From contig JAYSLY010000020.1 of NCBI GenBank assembly GCA_043725085.1, positions 1 through 9,909 of the forward strand: 9,909 nucleotides of DNA, read 5' to 3'. Origin of the DNA: UBA9630 sp043725085 (GTDB lineage: Bacteria; Patescibacteriota; Minisyncoccia; Moranbacterales; UBA2206). A program made the position numbers and the translations under genes. The notes under the pieces were generated by a model. The model was not told the DNA's origin. It did no database searches and worked only from the letters and a program-made list of their open reading frames with translations. Within the stretch, counting starts at the first letter, position 1; each line of letters starts with the position of its first letter. Positions 4,252 to 9,854 of this stretch are shown piece after piece.

Positions 4252-5919
4252 CTAATTGCTGCAATTATTGAAACTCAGATTTTCTCCGATATTCAATTTG
4301 AAGTTGGCAATTTCTGGATGCTGATCCTTGTTGCTATCAATTATTAAAGGATAAGCAGTAGCATTGCCATAGACTTGCTTGGCAATGTTCCAGAGATTGT
4401 CTCCACTTTGGACAGTGTAAGAACAAGTGTTAGGTTTGGCGTCTCCGGAATAAGTTTGTGCCGAAGGTTGATTATTATTCAGAGAATTATTATCAATACT
4501 ATTGCTATTACCATTTTTATCCAAGATAGTATCTAAATCTATCTTATCATCCGCGCTGACTTTGTCGGTATCGGGATTCTGGACATAAATATATTTGGTA
4601 TGATCGGCTTGGTTGTCAGTCAGTTTGGTGAGGCAGAATTGAACTACCAACTTTTGGCTGGATTTTCGGCTGATATGATAAGCTTCATATTTACCTATAT
4701 ATACATCCGCAGCCTTATTAAATCTATGGCCCTTAATAGCTAGATTGAGCCTTTCTTTGCAATAGGAGTTGTCGGTATATTTGAAAGCGGACCAGGAATC
4801 AATTTTGGCTTTTTGAGAAGAATCGTTGTCGCTGCTGGAATTATTATTGGAGTTATTGTTATCATTAGTGGCCGGGCTGTATGAATCCATCATAACAATA
4901 CGGCTATTGTTATAATCGGATATATAAACCTTATTGTTTATGTTATCAACAAATATACCCCATATACCCCAAAATTGGTCGCTGCCTGTACCGTTAGAGC
5001 CGAAAGTTGTGAAATTGTCTCCGATTGTTGTCCCGCCCGTTCCGGAGTCCATTATGACGATAGTGTCATTGCCATTATTGGTTACATATATCTTCTTGTT
5101 TGTCGTATCTAAAAATACTCCAAGTGGATTATTAAATTGACCGCTGCCCGAGCCAGAAGTGCCAAATGTTGTGAAATGGTTTCCAAAAGTTGTCCCGCCC
5201 GTTCCGGAGTCCATTATTACAATACGGCTGTTACTGGAGTCAGCTATGTATAATCTATTGTTTGGAACATCGACAAACATCCCCTCCGGCCTACTAAAAT
5301 TACCGCTGCCGGATCCGGAAGTGCCGAACGTTGTGAAGTTGCTTCCCAATGTCGTTCCGCCCGATCCAGAGTCCATCTTTACTATACGATTGTTAGTAAA
5401 GTCACTGACATATAATTTATTGTTTGTCGGATCAACAAATACTTGGATGGGGCCAGTAAAATTACCGCTGCCCGAGCCGGAAGTGCCGAACGTTGTGAAG
5501 TTGCTTCCCAGTGTCGTTCCACCGGTTCCGGAGTCTATCATTACGATGCGGTTATTACTATAGTCGGCGACATAAATTTTATTGTTTGCCGTATCAACGG
5601 ATATTCCACGCAGACCGTTAAAATTACCGCTGCCGGATCCGGAAGTGCCAAACGTTGTGAAGTTGCTTCCCAGTGTCGTTCCACCCGATCCGGAATCCAT
5701 CATCACAACACGACTGTTGACTAGGTCGGCTACATATAGCTTGTTGTGCGTTGTGTCGTGAAAGACTCCCCTAGGAGCACTGAAGTTGCCACTGCCATCG
5801 CCCTGAGTGCCAAAAGGAGTGAAATTGTTTCCAAAAGTTGTTGCGCTGCTGGCGTTAGCATTAATAATACCGGAGAAGAAAAATAGGGCTGCCAAAAAAA
5901 GGCTGAATATTTTTTTCAT
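4252..5919 (-). CDS. Secreted six-bladed NHL propeller with C-terminal LysM
   Basis: A 555-residue exported protein. Residues 1-23 form a signal peptide with an ANA cleavage site. Residues 27-350 are six repeats of exactly 54 residues, each running TTxGxNFTTFG...GxF...GxxxD..NNxxYVxDxxNxRIVxMDSGxGG, the NHL blade pattern, so the six units should close into a beta-propeller. An Asn/Ser-rich linker (351-370) leads to an unrecognised region of about 110 residues with two cysteines. The C-terminus is a LysM domain (about 499-550, YTVQSGDNLWNIA...) flanked by Cys499 and Cys553, which could form a disulfide. LysM binds N-acetylglucosamine-containing glycans such as peptidoglycan, so the propeller is probably displayed on the wall and binds a partner or ligand; that role is inference. 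It has an extended -10 promoter, no Shine-Dalgarno, and its own terminator. Confidence 0.9.
   Translation of the reverse strand: MKKIFSLFLAALFFFSGIINANASSATTFGNNFTPFGTQGDGSGNFSAPRGVFHDTTHNKLYVADLVNSRVVMMDSGSGGTTLGSNFTTFGTSGSGSGNFNGLRGISVDTANNKIYVADYSNNRIVMIDSGTGGTTLGSNFTTFGTSGSGSGNFTGPIQVFVDPTNNKLYVSDFTNNRIVKMDSGSGGTTLGSNFTTFGTSGSGSGNFSRPEGMFVDVPNNRLYIADSSNSRIVIMDSGTGGTTFGNHFTTFGTSGSGSGQFNNPLGVFLDTTNKKIYVTNNGNDTIVIMDSGTGGTTIGDNFTTFGSNGTGSDQFWGIWGIFVDNINNKVYISDYNNSRIVMMDSYSPATNDNNNSNNNSSSDNDSSQKAKIDSWSAFKYTDNSYCKERLNLAIKGHRFNKAADVYIGKYEAYHISRKSSQKLVVQFCLTKLTDNQADHTKYIYVQNPDTDKVSADDKIDLDTILDKNGNSNSIDNNSLNNNQPSAQTYSGDAKPNTCSYTVQSGDNLWNIAKQVYGNATAYPLIIDSNKDQHPEIANFKLNIGENLSFNNCSN
4870..5841 (-). 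repeat. Six in-frame 162-bp NHL repeats, three with near-identical DNA blocks
   Basis: Six 162-bp units encode the propeller blades. The 62-bp blocks at 5297-5358, 5459-5520 and 5621-5682 are spaced exactly 162 bp apart and differ from each other at only two or three positions. The remaining 100 bp of each unit is far more diverged, and the copy near 5135-5200 is less similar. The blocks encode the GTTLGSNFTTFGTSGSGSG segment. Confidence 0.9.
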
Positions 5920-5965
5920 TTTTCTGTTTGTTAATTTTTAACGAAAAAGGAATTTTTATGATTAA

Positions 5966-5971
5966 ATTATA
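5966..5971 (-). promoter_or_regulatory. Extended -10 promoter of the NHL-LysM gene
   Basis: Minus strand TATAAT (5971-5966) preceded by TGG is a perfect extended -10. The -35 position (TTTATT with a 17-bp spacer) is poor, as is usual for extended -10 promoters. Predicted start near 5959, leader about 40 nt. Confidence 0.65.
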
Positions 5972-6010
5972 CCACAAAAGGATTTTGAAATAAAGTTATT
6001 GCGAAAAACA

Positions 6011-6040
6011 AAAAATTCCCCAAAGGGAATTTTTCTTTTT
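6011..6040. terminator. Bidirectional terminator-like hairpin between divergent genes
   Basis: AAAAATTCCC (6011-6020) pairs perfectly with GGGAATTTTT (6025-6034) around CAAA. CTTTTT follows on the plus strand and TGTTTTT on the minus strand, so it can work both ways. It lies between two divergently transcribed genes, upstream of both, where no annotated transcript ends. Confidence 0.75.
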
Positions 6041-6083
6041 GCTCTCGCTGGTGGATATGTTCAGAACTTTGAATAGTATTCAG

Positions 6084-6109
6084 ATTATGCAGGAATTGGA
6101 ATTATGCAG
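6084..6109. repeat. Direct repeat ATTATGCAG
   Basis: ATTATGCAG occurs at 6084-6092 and again at 6101-6109, 17 bp start to start. It lies upstream of the promoter of the 6187 gene and may be a paired operator half-site or a chance duplication. Confidence 0.4.
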
Positions 6110-6152
6110 TTTTACAGTATACGCGAAAGCTTTATAAAATAAAAAATTGGTG

Positions 6153-6158
6153 TATACT
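6153..6158 (+). promoter_or_regulatory. Promoter -10 of the deoxyribosyltransferase-like gene
   Basis: TATACT at 6153-6158 predicts a start near 6165 and a 22-nt leader. The matching -35 is weak. A second candidate just upstream is TTTACA (6111-6116), 16 bp, TATAAA (6133-6138). Confidence 0.45.
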
Positions 6159-6186
6159 AAAGTCAATAAGTCATTAAAAATCAAGT

Positions 6187-6588
6187 ATGTCACAAAAAAA
6201 GATAACTATTTGCGCAAGTATGGCCTTTTGGGACGATATAAATGTCTGGAAGGAAAAATTAGAAAAGGATAATTACGAAGTTATCCAATATCCCAAACAG
6301 TTCACGGGAGAATTCCTGCCAAATTATAAGATTGAGCTTACCGAGCACTACCAGAAAATGGCGCAGTCCGATATCGTGCTTATTTTAAATATGAAAAAAA
6401 ATGGTGTCGACGGCTACATTGGTGCCGCAGTATTTGCGGAAATTTCTTTTGCGATTGGTCTCAATAGAATATCCCATTCTAACAAAGAAATAGGTGTTTA
6501 CTGCCTTAACCCATTCTCGACTTCTTTACCATATGCAGAAGAACTGCAACACTGGATAGATTTAGGCTGGTTGAAGTTTTGGAAATAA
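6187..6588 (+). CDS. Nucleoside 2-deoxyribosyltransferase-like protein
   Basis: A 133-residue cytosolic protein with the flavodoxin-like layout of the nucleoside 2-deoxyribosyltransferase superfamily: an N-terminal strand KITICASM, a DIVLILNMKKNG strand and loop (about 62-73), then GYIGAAVFAEISFAIGL (about 76-92) and a late strand KEIGVYCLNP. In true deoxyribosyltransferases the Glu of the corresponding helix is the nucleophile that takes the deoxyribosyl group; the Glu in AEISFA is the candidate. Related short proteins are often annotated only as hypothetical, and some hydrolyse nucleotides rather than transfer bases. It has its own promoter and a strong terminator, with no Shine-Dalgarno. 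The superfamily call is likely; the reaction is not established. Confidence 0.7.
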   Translation: MSQKKITICASMAFWDDINVWKEKLEKDNYEVIQYPKQFTGEFLPNYKIELTEHYQKMAQSDIVLILNMKKNGVDGYIGAAVFAEISFAIGLNRISHSNKEIGVYCLNPFSTSLPYAEELQHWIDLGWLKFWK

Positions 6589-6605
6589 CTCCCTTGGCAT
6601 AAAAT

Positions 6606-6634
6606 AAAGACCGTTCGTTTGAACGGTCTTTTTT
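6606..6634 (+). terminator. Strong bidirectional terminator
   Basis: AAAGACCGTTC (6606-6616) pairs with GAACGGTCTTT (6621-6631) around GTTT, with T6 at 6629-6634. On the minus strand the stem is followed by ATTTTATG and can also end the convergent radical SAM gene, whose stop is at 6658. Confidence 0.9.
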
Positions 6635-6657
6635 GAATTGTTTATCCGAAACTCGGC

Positions 6658-7947
6658 TTATCCCCATTTTTCGAAGATAAATTTATCCAGTTGTCGATAA
6701 GATTCTTCTACAACCGCAAAATCATCTTTATCTCCCCACCAATGATTTGGATTATGGTGAATATGACAATTATTCCAATTATTTCCTGTGACAAGCAGGC
6801 GATTTTCTTTCGCTTGATCATAAACACGACTCCCTGGAAGAGGCACGAAGCGAAATAGCGATACTCGCTCTATCATATCAGATAGATTGTCCAGCATAGC
6901 TATTGTTTCTTGTGTTGTTTCCATATTCTCGCCCGGATATCCGTGTATGATAAAAGCTTTCACCTTGATGCCGACGGAATGCGTCATTTTGATTGTGTTG
7001 TAAATTTGATTCACGGATATTCCCTTACCCATAGCTTTCAAAATTAACTCACTTCCCGACTCGACACCAAATTTGATTTCGATACAACCGGCATCATGCA
7101 TAATCTCAAGAGAGTCATAATCCACGGTATCCACACGCGATAAAGTTGACCACTTAAGATTAAGACTGCTGATGGATTCGCATATCTTGCGCACCTTTCT
7201 TTTATTAACAAGAAAGTTGTCACCAACAACAGCAAACCCCTCTATTCCATGGCTATTTTTTAAATGTTGCAACTCTTGGCGAATATGCCATTCTGAACGA
7301 TATTGCATTTGCTTCTGTTGAGAGGCGCAAAAATTGCATGAAAATGGACAACCCTGGCAAATCATAACATGAGTCATTTTCAGATTCGTATTGGAAAGCC
7401 TGTTTGTCATTATGAAATCAGGGTCTGGCAATAAATGCCTTGCGGGGATAACGGGCAGATGATCAAGATTTTTCTTTAAGGGACGCTTTTCGGTGAACAC
7501 GATATTGCTATTATGTAAATAGTAAATACTCTTAATACGGTAAAATTGTCGCGTTTCCTTTTCGCATAATAACTCAAGTATAGCGTCCTCTCCATTGCCG
7601 ATACACACAGCATGCATTTTTAAGTCACATAATGTTTGTTCAGGGAAGATAGTCGTATGCACACCGCCAGCTATTAGGAGAGCATCATTTGCATATGCGC
7701 TATTAAAACGAACGCGCTTGATAATATCATAAGTAACCGAAGATGGTATACTAAACGCCACAACATCAAACTTTGTAAAGTCTAAAAATTCCTGATTAGA
7801 TTCCACGCTGAAAACCTTTACTTCCATTCCATTTTGAGCACTCACAATTGTCGCCAAATATAGCACGCCAAAGGGAGGAAACTCTTTTCTCTTTTTTCCA
7901 AACCGCGCGATATCATACACTTCCGGATATACGATTGCTATTTTCAT
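6658..7947 (-). CDS. B12-binding-domain radical SAM protein
   Basis: A 429-residue enzyme with an N-terminal cobalamin-binding-like Rossmann domain (about 1-140), seen in PPFGVLYLATIV, AFSIPSSV, IAGGVHTT (92-99) and IGNGEDAILELL. A radical SAM barrel (about 190-380) follows. The iron-sulfur ligands are Cys200, Cys204 and Cys207 (C-x3-C-x2-C). KFGVESGSE (292-300) and GYPGE (336-340) are conserved barrel motifs. The classical DxHxxG cobalamin-ligand motif is absent, as in many class B enzymes of this group. The family includes methylases of unactivated carbon or phosphorus, and cyclases and other modifying enzymes; the substrate cannot be assigned here. The ATG has a strong Shine-Dalgarno (GGAGGTG, 7959-7953), unlike every neighbour. 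There are no partner biosynthetic genes beside it. Confidence 0.88.
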   Translation of the reverse strand: MKIAIVYPEVYDIARFGKKRKEFPPFGVLYLATIVSAQNGMEVKVFSVESNQEFLDFTKFDVVAFSIPSSVTYDIIKRVRFNSAYANDALLIAGGVHTTIFPEQTLCDLKMHAVCIGNGEDAILELLCEKETRQFYRIKSIYYLHNSNIVFTEKRPLKKNLDHLPVIPARHLLPDPDFIMTNRLSNTNLKMTHVMICQGCPFSCNFCASQQKQMQYRSEWHIRQELQHLKNSHGIEGFAVVGDNFLVNKRKVRKICESISSLNLKWSTLSRVDTVDYDSLEIMHDAGCIEIKFGVESGSELILKAMGKGISVNQIYNTIKMTHSVGIKVKAFIIHGYPGENMETTQETIAMLDNLSDMIERVSLFRFVPLPGSRVYDQAKENRLLVTGNNWNNCHIHHNPNHWWGDKDDFAVVEESYRQLDKFIFEKWG

Positions 7948-7952
7948 TTTGA

Positions 7953-7959
7953 CACCTCC
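7953..7959 (-). promoter_or_regulatory. Strong Shine-Dalgarno of the radical SAM gene
   Basis: GGAGGTG on the minus strand lies 5 bases before the ATG at 7947-7945. It fixes the start codon and is the only canonical ribosome-binding site I find in the window. Confidence 0.85.
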
Positions 7960-8005
7960 GAATTTTTAAGTTACAAGAAATAATATCAGATTTTACTGAC
8001 ATTAC

Positions 8006-8034
8006 AGCTTATGAGAGAAAGGATAATCTGTCAA
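8006..8034 (-). promoter_or_regulatory. Possible promoter of the radical SAM gene
   Basis: Minus strand TTGACA (8034-8029) is a consensus -35, with TAAGCT (8011-8006) after 17 bp as a poor -10. Predicted start near 7999, leader about 52 nt. It lies downstream of the tRNA terminator, so it would make the gene independent of the tRNA. Confidence 0.4.
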
Positions 8035-8045
8035 TCTTAAACAGC

Positions 8046-8067
8046 AAAAAAGGCTTATTAAGCCTTT
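8046..8067 (-). terminator. Terminator of tRNA-Asn
   Basis: On the minus strand AAAGGCTT pairs with AAGCCTTT around AAT, followed by a run of T (six in all through 8046). It lies 13-34 nt after the tRNA 3' end. Confidence 0.8.
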
Positions 8068-8079
8068 AAATATACCTAG

Positions 8080-8151
8080 CTCCGCGACCAGGACTCGAAC
8101 CTGGAACCAATTGATTAACAGTCAACTGCTCTACCATTGAGCTATCGCGGA
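8080..8151 (-). tRNA. tRNA-Asn (anticodon GTT)
   Basis: On the minus strand the 72-nt sequence folds as a full cloverleaf. The acceptor stem is TCCGCGA/TCGCGGA, the D stem GCTC/GAGC, and the anticodon arm GTTGA-CTGTTAA-TCAAT has GTT at positions 34-36. A 5-base variable region and a T arm CCAGG-TTCGAGT-CCTGG complete it. The discriminator base is G. CCA is not encoded (the next bases are CTA), so the end must be added by CCA nucleotidyltransferase. It is followed by its own terminator. Confidence 0.97.
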
Positions 8152-8193
8152 ATATTTAGTTTATAAAATACAATTTTACAAAACAAAATAATC

Positions 8194-8210
8194 TTAGCAG
8201 GTATTGCTAA
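8194..8210 (-). other. Small hairpin downstream of the 8272 gene terminator
   Basis: TTAGCA (8194-8199) and TGCTAA (8205-8210) form a 6-bp stem with a 5-base loop. On the minus strand it is followed by GATTATTTTG, so it may be a back-up terminator lying between the 8272 gene and the tRNA. Confidence 0.4.
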
Positions 8211-8248
8211 ATAAATCAATAGTTGGCGCACTAGCTGCCAACTATTGA
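8206..8248 (-). terminator. Terminator of the 8272 membrane-protein gene
   Basis: TCAATAGTTGGC (8216-8227) pairs perfectly over 12 bp with GCCAACTATTGA (8237-8248) around a 9-base loop. On the minus strand TTTATTTAGC follows (8215-8206). It begins 23 nt past the stop at 8272. Confidence 0.8.
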
Positions 8249-8271
8249 TGTTGGGAGAATATTTGAAAGAA

Positions 8272-8601
8272 TTATTGCGCGTCTTGCATGTCGGTGTTTT
8301 GTAGCATTGCGTCGCGTAGCTCTTTGGATTTTTTGTCCCATTCGTCGGATTCCTTGGCGGCCTTGTCTATTTGTTTTTTAAATTCTTCTATCTGAGGGTT
8401 TTGTTTTTGCAACTCTTTCTTGGCCATTCTATAGCCCCACCAGCCCAAAGCTCCCATCGCAAGCATAAAAAAGGCGACAATTAAAAGACATCCTCCGATA
8501 ATCCAGACCCAAGGAGAGGTTTTCTTTTTTGTCTCCGGAGTAGTTGCTTCGCTCACTGGAGCGCTTTGCGTTTCGGCTTCGTTTATTTTTTCATTTTCCA
8601 T
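8272..8601 (-). CDS. Small single-pass membrane protein with a charged C-terminal helix
   Basis: A 109-residue protein not assigned to a family. Residues 1-28 are polar (Glu, Thr, Ser, Pro, then KKK). One hydrophobic segment follows (about 31-56, WVWIIGGCLLIVAFFMLAMG then ALGWWG). Residues 58-101 are a Lys/Glu-rich, probably helical or coiled-coil stretch (KKELQKQNPQIEEFKKQIDK and on). The tail is Gln/Asp-rich. The start is placed at the ATG 8601-8599. The frame is open much further upstream, to 8880, but that extension runs antisense through the rplY promoter, leader and start and is not credible. No Shine-Dalgarno. It is divergent from rplY and has a strong terminator. Confidence 0.75.
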   Translation of the reverse strand: MENEKINEAETQSAPVSEATTPETKKKTSPWVWIIGGCLLIVAFFMLAMGALGWWGYRMAKKELQKQNPQIEEFKKQIDKAAKESDEWDKKSKELRDAMLQNTDMQDAQ

Positions 8602-8680
8602 AAAATTAGATAAATAATTAGCTACCTTTATATTGTAAGTGAAAAAACAAAAAAAGAAAATACTTAGTCCGCCTTGGGGT

Positions 8681-8708
8681 TTGACGAAATCGATTTTTGT
8701 GCTAAAAT
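8681..8708 (+). promoter_or_regulatory. Extended -10 promoter of rplY
   Basis: TTGACG (8681-8686), 16 bp, TAAAAT (8703-8708) preceded by TGC. Predicted start near 8714, giving a leader of about 139 nt before the ATG at 8853, the longest in the window. Confidence 0.65.
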
Positions 8709-8713
8709 GGCTT

Positions 8714-8852
8714 AATCCTCCTTCCGTCCCGAGAATACTCGTGACTACGGCGCGACAAAGTGCCAAAATAGAGGGGAAATGGAGTTTATTAAATTTTTTA
8801 ACACGCTTGAGAGGCTCCGAAACATTTCGGGGGTGGGTAGGGCGAAAACGAG
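8714..8852 (+). promoter_or_regulatory. Long rplY leader with hairpins and a G-rich tract
   Basis: The predicted leader holds a small hairpin CGAG-AATA-CTCG (near 8730-8743) and a CCGAA/TTCGG stem (near 8818-8830). A G-rich tract of G5-T-G3-TA-G3 (8829-8842) ends 10 bases before the start codon. A possible upstream ORF begins at ATG 8779 after AGGGG and runs out of frame into rplY. It matches no riboswitch or ribosomal-protein leader class that I recognise. Confidence 0.35.
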
Positions 8853-9527
8853 ATGGACAAAGTATTATTGGAAGGGACAAAAAGAGAAGTGCTTGGTCGC
8901 AAGACTAACAAAGGTCGCAAAGAGGGACTTATCCCGGCTGTGGTTTATGGCAAGGGGATTGAAGGAACGAATATCTGGGTGAAAATGCTTGATTTCAAGC
9001 GTTTGATCAAAAAATCCGGAGAGAGCACTATGATTGATCTTAAGATCGATGAGAAGGATAATCGCAACGTGCTTATCTATGAAACGCAAAAAGATCCGGT
9101 CAGAGACAACTATGTGCATATTGATTTTTTTCAAGTGAGAATGGATGAAGAAATTGAAACGGAAGTGGAATTGGAATATGTCGGAGAGGCGCCAGCTGTG
9201 AAAGAACTGGGAGGCGTTTTGGTGAAAAATATTGATGCGATTGAAGTGAAATGTTTGCCGGCTGATTTGCCATCTAGCATTACTGTGGACATTTCAAGAC
9301 TCAAAACTTTTGAAGATCGCATTACGCTTGGAGATCTCAATATTTCCAAAAAGATTGAACTGAGCATTGACTTGGAAACTGTGATTGCGTTGGTTTCGGA
9401 GCCAAGATCGGATGATGAAATGTCTTCACTTGAAACAAAAGTAGACGCCGATGTGACTAAGGTTGAAGGCGTAGTCAAAGAGACCGCACCGGTTGAAGGA
9501 GCCGAGAAGAAAGGGGAGAAGAAGTAG
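8853..9527 (+). CDS. rplY: 50S ribosomal protein bL25 (CTC/TL5 form)
   Basis: A 224-residue bL25 of the long CTC/TL5 type, which binds 5S rRNA in the large subunit and is often linked to stress. The N-terminal 5S-binding domain (about 1-92) shows TKREVLGRK, RKEGLIPAVVYG (22-33) and the FQVRMDEEIETEV junction. The C-terminal beta domain has GEAPAVKELGGVLV, EVKCLPADLP and a VDIS segment followed by LKTFEDRI. A Lys/Glu/Val-rich tail follows the ALVSEPRSDDEM segment, beyond the usual end of the fold. The start gives the standard bL25 N-terminus. No Shine-Dalgarno at normal spacing, though a G-rich tract lies 10 bases upstream. Single transcription unit with an extended -10 promoter and an intrinsic terminator. 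Confidence 0.96.
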   Translation: MDKVLLEGTKREVLGRKTNKGRKEGLIPAVVYGKGIEGTNIWVKMLDFKRLIKKSGESTMIDLKIDEKDNRNVLIYETQKDPVRDNYVHIDFFQVRMDEEIETEVELEYVGEAPAVKELGGVLVKNIDAIEVKCLPADLPSSITVDISRLKTFEDRITLGDLNISKKIELSIDLETVIALVSEPRSDDEMSSLETKVDADVTKVEGVVKETAPVEGAEKKGEKK

Positions 9528-9542
9528 AACTAGGTTTTTCCC

Positions 9543-9575
9543 AAAACACTCCGTCTAAATGGCGGAGTGTTTTTT
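9543..9575 (+). terminator. Terminator of rplY
   Basis: AAAACACTCCG (9543-9553) pairs over 11 bp with CGGAGTGTTTT (9563-9573), with T6 at 9570-9575. Confidence 0.92.
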
Positions 9576-9603
9576 GTGCCAATTATCAGCCGCTAGAGCC
9601 AAA

Positions 9604-9636
9604 AGTGCTAAATGTATCTTGGGGGCTTTAGCCACT
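9604..9636. other. Stem-loop in the gap after rplY
   Basis: AGTGCTAAA (9604-9612) pairs with TTTAGCCACT (9627-9636), allowing one bulged C. There is no T-tail and no evident gene. The gap 9576-9657 holds nothing else I can name. Confidence 0.3.
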
Positions 9637-9657
9637 GCATAAGTTCATTAACACGCC

Positions 9658-9672
9658 GTCCTATAAGTGGAC
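9658..9672. promoter_or_regulatory. Dyad next to the right-end promoter
   Basis: GTCC (9658-9661) and GGAC (9669-9672) flank 7 bases, one base before the -35 at 9674. A regulator bound here would touch polymerase, but the half-sites are only 4 bp. Confidence 0.25.
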
Positions 9673-9673
9673 A

Positions 9674-9701
9674 TTGACAAATATCATATATACAGTATTA
9701 T
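9674..9701 (+). promoter_or_regulatory. Consensus promoter at the right end
   Basis: A perfect TTGACA (9674-9679), 16 bp, and TATTAT (9696-9701), five of six to consensus. The predicted transcript start falls at about 9708, on the ATG itself. Confidence 0.7.
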
Positions 9702-9707
9702 GGCTGT

Positions 9708-9854
9708 ATGCAAAAGAAAATATATATAAAAGATGTTGCCGAAGTGATCACTGGCTATACTTTCCGTACTGCCTTGCGAGGGAAAGAAGGCAGCTCTTTA
9801 TTTGTGCTTCAGGCAAAATGTCCAGTCCTTAATCTTCTAAACCAATTAGTTTAA
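9708..9854 (+). pseudogene. 48-codon fragment resembling the N-terminus of a restriction S-subunit-type protein
   Basis: The frame reads MQKKIYIKDVAEVITGYTFR then a Gly/Lys-rich turn and SLFVLQAKCPVLNLLNQLV, ending in TAA. The order KDVAEVITGYTFR...VLQAK matches the opening of the target-recognition domain of type I restriction specificity (HsdS-like) proteins, including single-domain versions of about 190 residues, which begin with an IKDIAEI.tGYtFR-like block and a ViQaKD-like strand. The similarity stops after QAK, where an A4 run (9815-9818) could mark a one-base deletion; restoring one A gives AKNVQSLIF and then a stop, so even the repaired frame is short. No Shine-Dalgarno: the consensus promoter places +1 at the ATG, implying a leaderless message. 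It could be a decayed gene or a real small protein. No methylase or nuclease gene is in view. Confidence 0.5.

Noticed and set aside
5159..5563. Long plus-strand ORF opposite the NHL repeats
   Set aside because: It is the antisense shadow of the repeated blades; the repetition keeps it open. The minus strand has the signal peptide, NHL motifs and LysM.
4870..5841. Regularly spaced repeats as a CRISPR array
   Set aside because: The 162-bp period, an open reading frame throughout and protein-level NHL blades exclude CRISPR.
6057..6137. 26-codon plus-strand ORF before the 6187 gene
   Set aside because: Too short, with no promoter or ribosome-binding site and no recognisable motif.
8602..8880. 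93-codon N-terminal extension of the 8272 membrane-protein frame
   Set aside because: It runs antisense through the rplY promoter, leader and start codon, has Arg/Pro-rich chance-like composition, and the ATG at 8601 gives a sensible polar N-terminus before the membrane helix.
8779..8982. 67-codon ORF overlapping the rplY start in another frame
   Set aside because: Not called as a gene: its reading of the rplY coding region is basic and low-complexity. It is kept only as a possible upstream ORF in the leader finding.
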